A stretch of DNA of 37,930 nt from Patescibacteria group bacterium (GCA_041661625.1 JBAZUB010000004.1:1-37930), one strand, 5' to 3'; counted from the stretch's first letter, positions 23,588-30,296 are shown. Notes: generated from the sequence alone by a model not told the origin. Numbers and translations are program-made.

Positions 23588-24720
23588 ATAAAATTCACGC
23601 CCTTCAAGTCGCTAGGCACAGAGTCCGGCCAGTTGTATTTATGCCCCGCCTGCAAATAGTCATAACAAAACTTATTAGCCGCATCCTGCCTACACGCGCC
23701 CTTGCATTGGGTATGACTATCGAAATCTTCCCGCATGGCCTTGAGGATGTCCCAATAGCGGCGGCTTTCAAACATATCCTTAAGCCGCGCTTCGTGGACA
23801 TTACCGAACTTGTATTGCGCAAACCGTTTTTTATTACCGAAAAAATGCCCGCAAGGGAACCAATCCCCGTTGCCTGAAATCTCACTGATAAACGGGATGG
23901 ATGGACAGCCCTTATATGGCCGCTGCCCTTTCTGTTTAATCGTGTTCCACTTAACGATAATTTTAGTTGCCCGCGTTGACATGGCCTCGCATTGCTTGAG
24001 GCAGTCAATAGTTGATGGCGCGTCATAGGCGTTGACATCGAAATACTCCATGCCGCTTTCACCCTTATCCGGCAAGCTGCATTGTTTGATGACAAAGTAA
24101 TTCACGCCAAGGTCAACGGCTAGTTTAGCTTCGGCTATCATGTCCGCGTCCATCGTGCCGGGGATATAAACCGACTGCATACCTACATCGCAGGACAGGC
24201 CGTAATAGGCTTTGACATCTACAAGCTGCCTGATATTGGCTACAACCCTATCGAAGAAATCGCGGCCATGTATCTTCTGATAGCCTTCCCGTGTCCCGGC
24301 GCTAATGCAAAACCGCATCCAGGTACACGCCGAAAGAATAGCCTCCGCCTTATCGCGGGTATTTACCATAAGGCCGTTGGTAGATATGGCAAGGTCAAGG
24401 TGCGTCTTTTCGCGGGCGATTGCCAAGGCTTCCCACAGGTGCGGGTTGCATGTAGGCTCTCCATCCCCGATAAAGGCGATGGACTTCACACCTATCTCGT
24501 TGGCATCAAGGATGGTTTGTATCAACGGCTCACGCTTGATATATACAGGGGCTAACTCCTGATATTTACCATAGCAAAACACACACGCGATATTACAAAA
24601 CTTTGCTATACCCATGTCAATATGGATTGGCGGGACATGAAGGTTATGGTCAAAGTATGACTCAAGCCATCCCCGGTGATACATCAATTTTGTGCTGTCA
24701 CTCATGCGAGGGTCATCCAT
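23584..24720 (-). CDS. Radical SAM enzyme, MoaA/SPASM type
   Basis: ATG 24720 is used because GGAGG lies 7 bases upstream and it overlaps the previous stop; the protein is 378 residues. The cluster motif CNIACVFC supplies C42, C46 and C49, and IGDGEPTCNP is the GGE-like motif. The C-terminal half has cysteines in KGCPSIPFISEISGNGDWFP, CGH and CKGACRQDAANKFC, a SPASM-like auxiliary cluster arrangement. It differs clearly from the other two radical SAM proteins here. Substrate unknown; a sugar or a peptide are both possible. Confidence 0.82.
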   Translation of the reverse strand: MDDPRMSDSTKLMYHRGWLESYFDHNLHVPPIHIDMGIAKFCNIACVFCYGKYQELAPVYIKREPLIQTILDANEIGVKSIAFIGDGEPTCNPHLWEALAIAREKTHLDLAISTNGLMVNTRDKAEAILSACTWMRFCISAGTREGYQKIHGRDFFDRVVANIRQLVDVKAYYGLSCDVGMQSVYIPGTMDADMIAEAKLAVDLGVNYFVIKQCSLPDKGESGMEYFDVNAYDAPSTIDCLKQCEAMSTRATKIIVKWNTIKQKGQRPYKGCPSIPFISEISGNGDWFPCGHFFGNKKRFAQYKFGNVHEARLKDMFESRRYWDILKAMREDFDSHTQCKGACRQDAANKFCYDYLQAGHKYNWPDSVPSDLKGVNFI

Positions 24721-25489
24721 TGGCGGGCCTCCAATTGCGGACTGAATAGGGTAGTAAATCGCGGTCAACCTCTATTGTCTTCTGCCACACCCCGGCGCAG
24801 CCCACATAGTAATGATAAGCCGGGCCGGGTATCTTATCCCATACCTCTGCCTGCCATGTCTCAAGGTGAACCAGGGGCGGGGCGTATCTATCGCCCACCC
24901 GTGAGGTAGTCATCTTGCGGAATACTTCATCTATATCATCACGGACTAGCGCGAAGTGGTGGACTGTCACCCCGGCCATAAAGCGGCGCGGGTCGGCCCC
25001 GTTGCCGCGTATGCCCTGACAGATACACATGGGCCGGGTGAATATCGTAGGCTTAACCTGCGTTCCATAGGTATCATCCACCATGTAAAGCACATCTTTT
25101 ATATATGTGTGCATGTTACAGGTAAAGGCTTGAACATCTGCGGGCGCGTTAAACAGGTATTCCATTGCCCGTTCCCACGCCATTTCAGTCCATACCTCAT
25201 CACTATCAATCAGGAGTACCCAATCGGGTTTATAATGGGCCATGACAAACTGCTGGCCTATTCTATACTGTGCCTCTTGGTCCGTGGTGTCATGCTTAAG
25301 GACTACAATCTTTTTCAGCGGGTCAGGATAGGCGCGGGCCACGGCCTCTGTATTGTTGCCGTCCTTGCCGTCCCACCCTATATTGGATGAAACGAAAACA
25401 ATCTTATCCACATGATTATAGACGGAGGCTATCGAAGCCTCTAGGAACTCGCGGCCACGGAAAATCTTATAGAGCGCTACTATGTTCAC
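24713..25489 (-). CDS. GT2-like glycosyltransferase
   Basis: The protein has 258 residues and begins at GTG 25489, inside the end of the upstream gene (23-base overlap) with AAAGGA 9 bases before it. It has the GT-A features NIVALYKIFRGREFLEASI, DKIVFVSS and the metal motif LLIDSDEVW. The C-terminal half (GVTVHHFALVRDDIDEVFRK) fits family-2 enzymes acting on surface sugars. No membrane segment or phage-type C-terminal domain is present. Confidence 0.78.
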   Translation of the reverse strand: MNIVALYKIFRGREFLEASIASVYNHVDKIVFVSSNIGWDGKDGNNTEAVARAYPDPLKKIVVLKHDTTDQEAQYRIGQQFVMAHYKPDWVLLIDSDEVWTEMAWERAMEYLFNAPADVQAFTCNMHTYIKDVLYMVDDTYGTQVKPTIFTRPMCICQGIRGNGADPRRFMAGVTVHHFALVRDDIDEVFRKMTTSRVGDRYAPPLVHLETWQAEVWDKIPGPAYHYYVGCAGVWQKTIEVDRDLLPYSVRNWRPANG

Positions 25490-26216
25490 CCTGCAATTCC
25501 TTTTCCCATGCCGTCTTTATCAGCGCAATCTGTCGGGCCTGCTCTTCGTTGCGCCATAAGGTAAGCCCGGCAAGGCTTTCAACCTCTGCCTCGCGGCTAT
25601 TGATAAACGCTAGGTTCTCATCGGGGTTAGCGCAAAGCATCCCTTGAAGGTGCCTGATAATAACCTCTGGCACTAGCGGGCATATTCCTAGGCCGTCACA
25701 AAGTTCCTTAGTATAACTGTCCTGGCCCCTATGCTTAACTGTTCGCGGATACGCAAAGCCTACTAACTGCGCCTGCTTGCGGCTCCATATTTCCATAGAC
25801 GGGTGCCGCCATGCAAACCAGTTATCATTGAGCCTGTCATCGCCACAGATAAAGCCCCATCCGTTTGACCGCTTCTCAAATTCGTTCAGTAATATCAAGT
25901 CCCAATTGGGAGTAATATAGCGAGCGTCATCGGTAATGATTTGGTAATATTCGTAATCGGGATAGCGCTCAAGGCAGGTGTGATTTAAAACTTCTTGCAT
26001 ACACCTATGTTTATCAACCACATAAAGCATGTTGTAGGTTGATGTATAGTGTCCAATCTTAGATAGGTAATCGCCTAGCTTCGGGTCATCGTTATGGAGA
26101 TAAACAAACATATCTCCATCATCGTCTAGGCCACGGGTTGCATAATATGTATCTAGCATTTGCGGTAATTCGTGTGGGCGGCGAAAGGTAGTGCAAATTG
26201 CGAGCAGGCGCTTCAT
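25467..26216 (-). CDS. Glycosyltransferase-like protein, first gene of the accessory operon
   Basis: The protein has 249 residues. It begins LLAICTTFRRPHELPQMLDT and carries the acidic motif IITDDAR, both similar to domain 1 of the 18090-19670 protein (LLTMCSSHRRPDMLERMM, INDDH), so the two are probably paralogues. The site GGGGG precedes ATG 26216. A promoter with an internal palindrome lies directly upstream at 26236-26263. Catalytic function is likely but the sugar donor cannot be read from the sequence. Confidence 0.72.
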   Translation of the reverse strand: MKRLLAICTTFRRPHELPQMLDTYYATRGLDDDGDMFVYLHNDDPKLGDYLSKIGHYTSTYNMLYVVDKHRCMQEVLNHTCLERYPDYEYYQIITDDARYITPNWDLILLNEFEKRSNGWGFICGDDRLNDNWFAWRHPSMEIWSRKQAQLVGFAYPRTVKHRGQDSYTKELCDGLGICPLVPEVIIRHLQGMLCANPDENLAFINSREAEVESLAGLTLWRNEEQARQIALIKTAWEKELQGEHSSAL

Positions 26217-26235
26217 GTAACCCCCTGTTGTATTT

Positions 26236-26263
26236 AATATAATCTATAATTTATAGATGTAAA
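26236..26263 (-). promoter_or_regulatory. Promoter of the accessory glycosylation operon
   Basis: On the minus strand, TTTACA (26263-26258) and TATATT (26241-26236) are separated by 16 bases, a good sigma70-type promoter 20 bases before the first gene. The last early gene ends at 26293, so the operon can be transcribed separately from the early genes. Confidence 0.7.
26242..26258. promoter_or_regulatory. Operator-like palindrome inside the promoter spacer
   Basis: ATCTATAA (26242-26249) and TTATAGAT (26251-26258) form a perfect 8-bp inverted repeat around one base. It fills the space between -35 and -10, where a bound repressor would block RNA polymerase. Confidence 0.6.
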
Positions 26264-26292
26264 GAAATTACTTGACTTATTTTTCGCCATCC

Positions 26293-26457
26293 CTACACCC
26301 CCGCCCTGGTTAAATACGCCTCTGCCCGCGCCCGCAACAATAGCGCCTCCACCTTGCACCGCATCCACCACCGCGCAACCGTGGGCCGGGCGTGATAATG
26401 GCGTGATACGCAGCCCCATAGCCAGTTAAGGAAGCGGAGATAGGGGTGGTATATCAT
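26293..26457 (-). CDS. Small basic protein, 54 residues
   Basis: The frame begins MIYHPYLRFLNWLWGCVSRH in an ATGA overlap with the upstream stop and ends RAGV. It is rich in Trp, Arg and His. I do not recognise it. The overlap with the previous gene is the main support; a different frame (26234-26419) is also open here but lacks such a junction. Last gene of the early operon. Confidence 0.5.
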   Translation of the reverse strand: MIYHPYLRFLNWLWGCVSRHYHARPTVARWWMRCKVEALLLRARAEAYLTRAGV

Positions 26458-26675
26458 GGCCTATTCGCCTTCACACATGCCGCCCGCGTTGCGGCCCTGT
26501 CCCATTCCCGGTCACGCTCGCGCCAGCATCCACGGCAGAAATTATCCAACACCTTCTGCCCCCATTGCTCGCAATACCTGAAATCGGCAGGCTCACCCTT
26601 GAGACTTGGCGCTATGCCATGCCTGACGCTCGATTGCGCCAATGATGCACGCCGCGCTTGAAATGATTTAATCAC
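26454..26675 (-). CDS. Small unknown early protein with one Cys cluster
   Basis: The protein has 73 residues, starting at GTG 26675 in a GTGA overlap with the upstream stop. It contains FRYCEQWGQKVLDNFCRGCW, which could bind a metal with the later Cys, and is basic. No family recognised. Confidence 0.5.
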   Translation of the reverse strand: MIKSFQARRASLAQSSVRHGIAPSLKGEPADFRYCEQWGQKVLDNFCRGCWRERDREWDRAATRAACVKANRP

Positions 26676-26851
26676 CGCCGCCTCCGTATTGATTTCTTTT
26701 CTGTTTCAACTAGCTCCATTGCAAATGTTTCGCAAGTAGCACAAGGCTCCATCATCCAACACGAGCAAGCCTTTTCATAAGGGCATTGATACAAATTTGG
26801 ATTAATATCATTTTTGATATAATTTAATTTAGGTTTCACCTCCGCCTCCAT
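26672..26851 (-). CDS. Small Cys-rich protein
   Basis: The protein has 59 residues from ATG 26851, or 55 from GTG 26839, which overlaps the upstream stop and has GGAGGCGGAG before it. The middle has LYQCPYEKACSCWMMEPC and CETF, a likely zinc site, followed by an Arg-rich end. Many genes of this early region are small and Cys-rich like this. Function unknown. Confidence 0.5.
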   Translation of the reverse strand: MEAEVKPKLNYIKNDINPNLYQCPYEKACSCWMMEPCATCETFAMELVETEKKSIRRRR

Positions 26852-27000
26852 GCTACTTGATGTATGAATATCCCGGCCAGTAATATACACATTACCCGCG
26901 CCGTATCGCCCACGCTCCAATAGTCCGCCGCGATGGATATGACGGCGCCCATAAGGGCAAGCTCTAGGGCGGTTACGATGATGCGGATGGCGGTTGTCAT
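26836..27000 (-). CDS. Small two-span membrane protein
   Basis: The protein has 54 residues, starting in an ATGA overlap with the previous gene. Two hydrophobic segments are visible, IIVTALELALMGAVISIAA and ARVMCILLAGIFIHQV, then a basic WRRR end. No family recognised; size and topology fit small phage membrane effectors. Confidence 0.55.
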   Translation of the reverse strand: MTTAIRIIVTALELALMGAVISIAADYWSVGDTARVMCILLAGIFIHQVAWRRR

Positions 27001-27323
27001 GCCCATACCGCCTCCACGCCGCCGCGCCGTGATTGCAGCGGGCTTATTTGATACCCGGACTTTTTAAGCCCTGCGTTTTTCATCGCCACGCCAAACCAGT
27101 TTTTACTTACCGGCGCTCCAACAGCCTTAGCCTCCGCGCTTGACCGCACCGCCGACATTGCTATCGGCCTTGGCAGGGACCGGATAAGGTCAATCATCGC
27201 CGCCATCCAGCGCCCCTTGTAATCCGCGAAACAATCGAGTTGCGCAGGGTCACGGTTAGGCTTGCGGTTACGGGCTATGATAATCTTTCCATCAGGTGGG
27301 ACATGGATGGATAGGGCGGTCAT
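26997..27323 (-). CDS. Unknown early protein, 108 residues
   Basis: ATG 27323 is used because it overlaps the upstream stop in GGGTGAAATGA. The protein begins MTALSIHVPPDGKIIIARNR and has a mixed alpha/beta look with a basic, Gly-rich end (QSRRGGVEAVWA). The segment AVGAPVSKNWFGVAMKNAGL could be a DNA-binding helical region. No confident family. Confidence 0.55.
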   Translation of the reverse strand: MTALSIHVPPDGKIIIARNRKPNRDPAQLDCFADYKGRWMAAMIDLIRSLPRPIAMSAVRSSAEAKAVGAPVSKNWFGVAMKNAGLKKSGYQISPLQSRRGGVEAVWA

Positions 27324-27505
27324 TTCACCCTCCATCTCTTCATGTTCTTGTATTTACCAAGCCGATTACAGCATGGACAATTCATGTTTTCATCTAGAGC
27401 GCAAAATGATTTTTCGTCAACCGGCCTAGCTCCGCACTCGGCATTACCTAGACAGCCGCAACTTTCACATGGAGGGTCATCAAGAATGGAGTATTGCGGT
27501 ATCAT
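27320..27505 (-). CDS. Small Cys-rich protein (zinc-binding candidate)
   Basis: The protein has 61 residues from ATG 27505, overlapping the upstream stop. Eight cysteines include CESCGCLGNAEC and CPCC. The gene ends in RWRVK, the same ending and the same stop/start junction as the upstream gene, so this stretch may have arisen by local duplication. Function unknown. Confidence 0.5.
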   Translation of the reverse strand: MIPQYSILDDPPCESCGCLGNAECGARPVDEKSFCALDENMNCPCCNRLGKYKNMKRWRVK

Positions 27506-27795
27506 TTCACCCTCCACGGCCACGCCATCGGGGTCCATAACCCGCAACGAGCAGCCGTATATTGCATGCTACACTCTTTGCCACAGGTAAAGCAGTCCCG
27601 CGACTGAACCCCACCACGCTCCGCAATCAATCGCGCAATGGCAAGGAGTGAGCCATGATGAAACTTTGAATAGGCTGACGGGTTAATCCGTGCCTTGGCC
27701 GGTATCGACTTATAGCCAAACGCCATCACAATCACCGCCTCAATCGGCATGGCGGCGAGGGCTTCGTGGCTGGTCATGGTGCGGGCGTGGTTCAT
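27502..27795 (-). CDS. Unknown early protein with C-terminal Cys motif
   Basis: The protein has 97 residues from ATG 27795, preceded by AAAGGAA. The helical first part (MTSHEALAAMPIEAVIVMAF) is followed by CFTCGKEC and one more Cys near the end. The frame is open further upstream, but the ribosome site favours this start. Function unknown. Confidence 0.5.
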   Translation of the reverse strand: MNHARTMTSHEALAAMPIEAVIVMAFGYKSIPAKARINPSAYSKFHHGSLLAIARLIAERGGVQSRDCFTCGKECSMQYTAARCGLWTPMAWPWRVK

Positions 27796-27821
27796 TGGGT
27801 TCCTTTGGTTACAATGGCCCG

Positions 27822-28115
27822 TTACATGGCCGCCCGTTGCAAAAACTTCCATAGCACAACCTCGTAAATTGTAGCCGGGCGACACCCTCCGCTTTTTTCT
27901 TGGAGAACCCATATTCTCGCCCGGCGTTCTAGCGTAAATGTGAATTTTGTAATGGCATCACTTGCGCTTGTTGTACGGGCGGTCTTCCGCCGAACAGTCC
28001 GGGCGCTCTTTGCCTTTCTCCAGCTCAATCCCTGGCCACACTGAGGACAATCTTTATTGTTAACTCCACGGTGGGGCGGTTCACTCATGTCTTGTTTGCA
28101 TGTTGGACATTTCAT
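27822..28115 (-). CDS. Zinc-ribbon-like protein in cassette 7
   Basis: The protein has 97 residues from ATG 28115, which has AAGGAG upstream. C3 and C6 (KCPTC) and C23 and C26 (DCPQC) form a zinc ribbon; the rest is basic, with RKAKSARTVRRKTARTT. Upstream lies the cassette start GTTGTAC (28158-28152) followed by AAGACAAAAG. The second half runs through the degenerate attC-like site 27854-27976. Nucleic-acid binding is plausible. Confidence 0.55.
   Translation of the reverse strand: MKCPTCKQDMSEPPHRGVNNKDCPQCGQGLSWRKAKSARTVRRKTARTTSASDAITKFTFTLERRARIWVLQEKSGGCRPATIYEVVLWKFLQRAAM
27854..27976. repeat. Degenerate attC-like site of cassette 7
   Basis: GCACAAC (27854-27860) and GTTGTAC (27970-27976) bound a 123-bp stretch with an inner perfect hairpin, GCCGGGCGA with TCGCCCGGC. 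GTTGTAC equals the start of its own cassette (28158-28152 on the minus strand), but complementarity beyond those 8 bases is lost. It is the weakest of the set. Confidence 0.4.
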
Positions 28116-28151
28116 TTTAACTCCTTGTCTTTTGTCTTGGGGCAGGCTTGC

Positions 28152-28292
28152 GTACAACGGTCAGCCCAAGGCCGAAGCCGTGCGAAACTTGCCACACATA
28201 GTATTGTCGTCAACCTTACATGCCCGGTCACACCTCAAACAAGTTTCGCACGGTTTGGGGCCGTCCTCGGCCCGGCCTTGGGCATGTTGTGT
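28152..28292. repeat. attC-like site of cassette 6 (141 bp)
   Basis: The arms are AACGGTCAGCCCAAGGCCG from 28156 and, on the other strand, AACATGCCCAAGGCCG ending at 28288; they pair except for the extra unpaired bases after AACGG. A second perfect 14-bp hairpin, CCGTGCGAAACTTG with its complement, lies inside. The right edge GTTGTGT (28286) repeats the start of its own cassette (28498) for about 20 bases with one gap and one mismatch. Confidence 0.72.
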
Positions 28293-28454
28293 GATCGTTG
28301 CCGGGCTTGCGGCGGTCTTAAATACAGGGCAATTTGAAATACAACACGGATAATCAAAGTCTCTTGCCCCACCTTCACCACATTGATCACTTTCGGATGA
28401 ATCGCTAAAATTGTTAATGCAGTATGCTTTAAATACTTCAAATGATACTTCCAT
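28161..28454 (-). CDS. Cys-rich protein of cassette 6, reading through its attC
   Basis: The protein has 97 residues. The site GGAAAGG lies before ATG 28454. There are ten cysteines, in DYPCCISNC and CETCLRCDRAC, then MCGKF; the latter group is a believable metal site. The last third is encoded by the attC-like repeat itself, including its inner hairpin, so coding and recombination functions share the same DNA. Function unknown. Confidence 0.58.
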   Translation of the reverse strand: MEVSFEVFKAYCINNFSDSSESDQCGEGGARDFDYPCCISNCPVFKTAASPATITQHAQGRAEDGPKPCETCLRCDRACKVDDNTMCGKFRTASALG

Positions 28455-28472
28455 CTTTGCCTTTCCGCCGCG

Positions 28473-28733
28473 CTATTTGCCCGGCAATGTCACACAACGG
28501 TTGCACAAGGCCGAAGCGCGGTACTCCGCGTTTGGGAGAGGGGCCGAACCCCGGCCCCGAACCGGCCTTGTGCTTGTTGGCTGAAGTAAATTTGTGGCGC
28601 TCTTTTCTTCAATGAATTTCCGTATCCTAGCTCGCATTGAAAGCGTCCACCCTTTTTCCATCAATTCTTTTAAAAGGCACCGACAAGAGGCCCCGATTAT
28701 GGGACATGTGTCCTCGCCTCGGGAATTAGGCAT
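28473..28733 (-). CDS. Small Cys-containing protein of cassette 5
   Basis: The protein has 86 residues from ATG 28733, with AGGGG 9 bases upstream and an overlap with the stop of the preceding gene. The first part has CPIIGASCRCLLKELMEKGW. The C-terminal 30 residues come from the attC-like site. It is cotranscribed with the 28726-28890 gene from the promoter at 28909-28937. Function unknown. Confidence 0.5.
   Translation of the reverse strand: MPNSRGEDTCPIIGASCRCLLKELMEKGWTLSMRARIRKFIEEKSATNLLQPTSTRPVRGRGSAPLPNAEYRASALCNRCVTLPGK
28492..28582. repeat. attC-like site of cassette 5 (91 bp)
   Basis: Arms AACGGTTGCACAAGGCCG and AACAAGCACAAGGCCG (opposite strand) pair perfectly over GCACAAGGCCG, with two extra bases on the AACGG side. 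Edges are ACACAAC (28492-28498) and GTTGGCT (28576-28582). The DNA from 28576 repeats, 24 of 25 bases, the start of cassette 5 on the minus strand at 29227-29203. Confidence 0.75.
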
Positions 28734-28890
28734 TGTCGGCACCCCTGAATTTCTTTGCCAAAGCAATCAAAATCTGATTATAGAGTAGAGCATCTTTTTT
28801 CTTGTCAGTCATTCCAAGGGCCATGCCAAGCTGAACGGAATTAAGACCGTCAAGTTCTCTCTGAGCTTTTCTTAGTGTTTCTGTTTTCAT
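28726..28890 (-). CDS. Small helical protein of cassette 5
   Basis: The protein has 54 residues, MKTETLRKAQRELDGLNSVQ to KKFRGADNA, mostly helical and charged. It has a perfect AAGGAGG site and a strong promoter just upstream. It overlaps the next gene (ATGCCTAA). It is divergent from the leaderless regulator gene at 29000. Its role could be a partner or target of that regulator; no family recognised. Confidence 0.6.
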   Translation of the reverse strand: MKTETLRKAQRELDGLNSVQLGMALGMTDKKKDALLYNQILIALAKKFRGADNA

Positions 28891-28908
28891 TGTTTCCTCC
28901 TTACCCTT

Positions 28909-28937
28909 AATATAATCAATTGTCAGACGATTGTCAA
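28909..28937 (-). promoter_or_regulatory. Minus-strand promoter of the divergent pair
   Basis: TTGACA (28937-28932) and TATATT (28914-28909) are separated by 17 bases. The 9-mer TCGTCTGAC (28930-28922) lies in the spacer and is mirrored in the opposite promoter. Confidence 0.82.
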
Positions 28938-28964
28938 TACTTTTCTTTGATTTTCTTTATTTTG

Positions 28965-28993
28965 TTGACTTTCGTCCGACTATTCCTTATATT
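28965..28993 (+). promoter_or_regulatory. Plus-strand promoter of the divergent pair
   Basis: TTGACT (28965-28970) and TATATT (28988-28993) are separated by 17 bases, with TCGTCCGAC (28972-28980) inside the spacer. Transcription would start at about 29000, the A of the ATG, giving a leaderless mRNA. Confidence 0.8.
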
Positions 28994-28999
28994 TAGGGT

Positions 29000-29176
29000 A
29001 TGACAAACAAGAAACCCCACCTGATAACTGACAAAGAGCGGGGCCACCGGCCAGCCCTGAACCCTGGAGAGCCAACCGAGCGCCGTACAATCCGACTTCC
29101 GCAATCCCTTGCCCGAATTTGGGACGCGCTTGGCCCGGATAAAATACGCGATTTTCTGAAAAGCCTTGCATCTTAG
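29000..29176 (+). CDS. Small leaderless regulator candidate
   Basis: The protein has 58 residues. A disordered N-terminus (MTNKKPHLITDKERGHRPAL) leads to RRTIRLPQSLARIWDALGPD, which looks like a strand followed by a helix, as in ribbon-helix-helix repressors, then a final helix. There is no ribosome site: only six bases separate the -10 box from ATG. Leaderless messages are typical of some phage repressors. It is the only plus-strand gene in the early region and may control both promoters through the mirrored 9-mers. Confidence 0.68.
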   Translation: MTNKKPHLITDKERGHRPALNPGEPTERRTIRLPQSLARIWDALGPDKIRDFLKSLAS

Positions 29177-29202
29177 AGCCCTTGGGCGCGTTTCTTTGTC
29201 TT

Positions 29203-29227
29203 GCGCCACAAATTTATTTCAGCCAAC
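29203..29227. repeat. 5' boundary of cassette 5 (inverted copy of 28576-28600)
   Basis: Read on the minus strand from 29227, the DNA begins GTTGGCTGAAATAAATTTG and matches 28576-28600 on the plus strand at 24 of 25 positions. It is followed by CAAGACAAAG, the leader shared with most other cassettes. In a circularised cassette this end would join the AACAA arm of its own attC. Confidence 0.72.
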
Positions 29228-29244
29228 TTGTTGTAACACGAACC

Positions 29245-29448
29245 TTATTGCGTGATATGCTCCACATGCGCCCCTATTGCGAACCTTTGACACGGCCACG
29301 CAATGCAATCGCACTCCCGGTACACATCGGCCCAATCGCAGAATGTCCCGCGTATAACGCGCTGCTTGCACATGCCGTAACCACGGGTCGCGTCAAAGCG
29401 TGGATTGATGCGATGCGGGCAGGTCATGGCTTGCATTGGTTCGCTCAC
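29245..29448 (-). CDS. Small Cys-rich early protein
   Basis: The protein has 67 residues from GTG 29448, with AGGGGGTT just upstream; ATG four codons later is an alternative. Cysteines lie in MTCPHRINP, YGMCKQR, TFCDW and ECDCIAWPC. Cassette block 2 begins about 20 bases after its stop. Function unknown. Confidence 0.5.
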   Translation of the reverse strand: MSEPMQAMTCPHRINPRFDATRGYGMCKQRVIRGTFCDWADVYRECDCIAWPCQRFAIGAHVEHITQ

Positions 29449-29457
29449 GGCAACCCC

Positions 29458-29760
29458 CTACAATCTCATTTCGTGCCAGTCGATGGCTTTGCCAAAGGCT
29501 TCAGCCTTTCGGACTCTGCGGCCATAGTCTGTAACTCGCGCTCCATTCGCGCCCGGCTTCGTTCCACAGCATCGCCCGCCTTGGCCGGAACCCTGGCCGG
29601 GTCGTCCTCCGATATCCAACAGGTCATCCGCTGTTGTATCTCTTTTGAGTCCAAGCGTTCTAATTTCTTCGTATTCGGCACACAAACCCCCAATGTAAAT
29701 TGATACCAGTAGACAGATAATAAGACAGACACATACTGCGGCATATTCAATCCCCGTCAT
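29458..29760 (-). CDS. Small membrane protein
   Basis: The protein has 100 residues with one N-terminal membrane segment (YAAVCVCLIICLLVSIYIGG) followed by a charged, Gly-rich tail. GGAG precedes ATG 29760. Another frame (29466-29750) is open over the same DNA; this one is preferred for its ribosome site and clean membrane helix. Function unknown. Confidence 0.5.
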   Translation of the reverse strand: MTGIEYAAVCVCLIICLLVSIYIGGLCAEYEEIRTLGLKRDTTADDLLDIGGRPGQGSGQGGRCCGTKPGANGARVTDYGRRVRKAEAFGKAIDWHEMRL

Positions 29761-29875
29761 GGCGCAAGTCTCCGGTGAATGAAATCCCCCGGCCTACACC
29801 GTGCGGCGCGATGGTCAGGCCGGGTAGATTGAGCCTTGAAGGACCAACCAACAAAAGGTGCCGCAATGAAATCAT
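29747..29875 (-). CDS. Possible 42-residue small protein
   Basis: A short frame starts in a TAATG overlap with the gene upstream (AAGGG before it) and overlaps the next gene at its end. It begins MISLRHLLLVGPSRLNLPGL. The coupling is the only support. Confidence 0.3.
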   Translation of the reverse strand: MISLRHLLLVGPSRLNLPGLTIAPHGVGRGISFTGDLRHDGD

Positions 29876-30294
29876 TACTTGCTACCCTTGATAAACTTCT
29901 TATCCAGTTCCTTAACCACCACCTTTTCGCCCGGCTCAATGAAATGCGCGATAGCTGTCTTAGGGTTAGCCAGCACCGCCGTTTTCTTCCATGCCGGGTT
30001 AAGCGGCAGTACCGCAAGCTGTTCAGGCGTGAACTCAAGCGCGGCCTTAATCGCCTCGCTGTCAAACCTGTCCTTGTCATCCTTGGCGATATACATCTTA
30101 GCCGTATCACTCAGGGATATTTCGCGGATGTTATTCTCACGAAAATACTTGATGATGGCCGCATCGTGCGCGTCCCTGGCCTCGCGTATCTTCTTTGCCG
30201 CAACCTCAAGCTGTGCGCGGAACACAAGGATATCAGCCTCAGACTCAACCGATATCTCAGGGACAGGCGTAAGGTCAATCTTGACGATATTCAT
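29875..30294 (-). CDS. Unknown early phage protein, coiled-coil N-terminal half
   Basis: The protein has 139 residues. Residues about 20-55 look like a coiled coil (ADILVFRAQLEVAAKKIREA), followed by a compact domain and a C-terminal EPGEKVVVKELDKKFIK. It lies directly after the SSB-like gene with a 2-base gap, so it may belong to the replication group. No specific family recognised. Confidence 0.65.
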   Translation of the reverse strand: MNIVKIDLTPVPEISVESEADILVFRAQLEVAAKKIREARDAHDAAIIKYFRENNIREISLSDTAKMYIAKDDKDRFDSEAIKAALEFTPEQLAVLPLNPAWKKTAVLANPKTAIAHFIEPGEKVVVKELDKKFIKGSK

Positions 30295-30296
30295 GT

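Noticed and set aside
26234..26419. 61-codon minus-strand frame beginning MGLRITPLSRPAHG
   Set aside because: It overlaps the 26293-26457 frame, which has an ATGA junction with the upstream gene, and it runs into the promoter of the next operon.
29182..29703. 173-codon plus-strand reading frame
   Set aside because: It lies over two coupled minus-strand genes with ribosome sites, has no ribosome site of its own and an unstructured, Arg/Ser-rich composition.
29466..29750. 94-codon minus-strand frame overlapping the 29458-29760 gene
   Set aside because: It lacks a ribosome site and starts from TTG. I considered an Rz/Rz1-like nested pair, but there is no lipobox.
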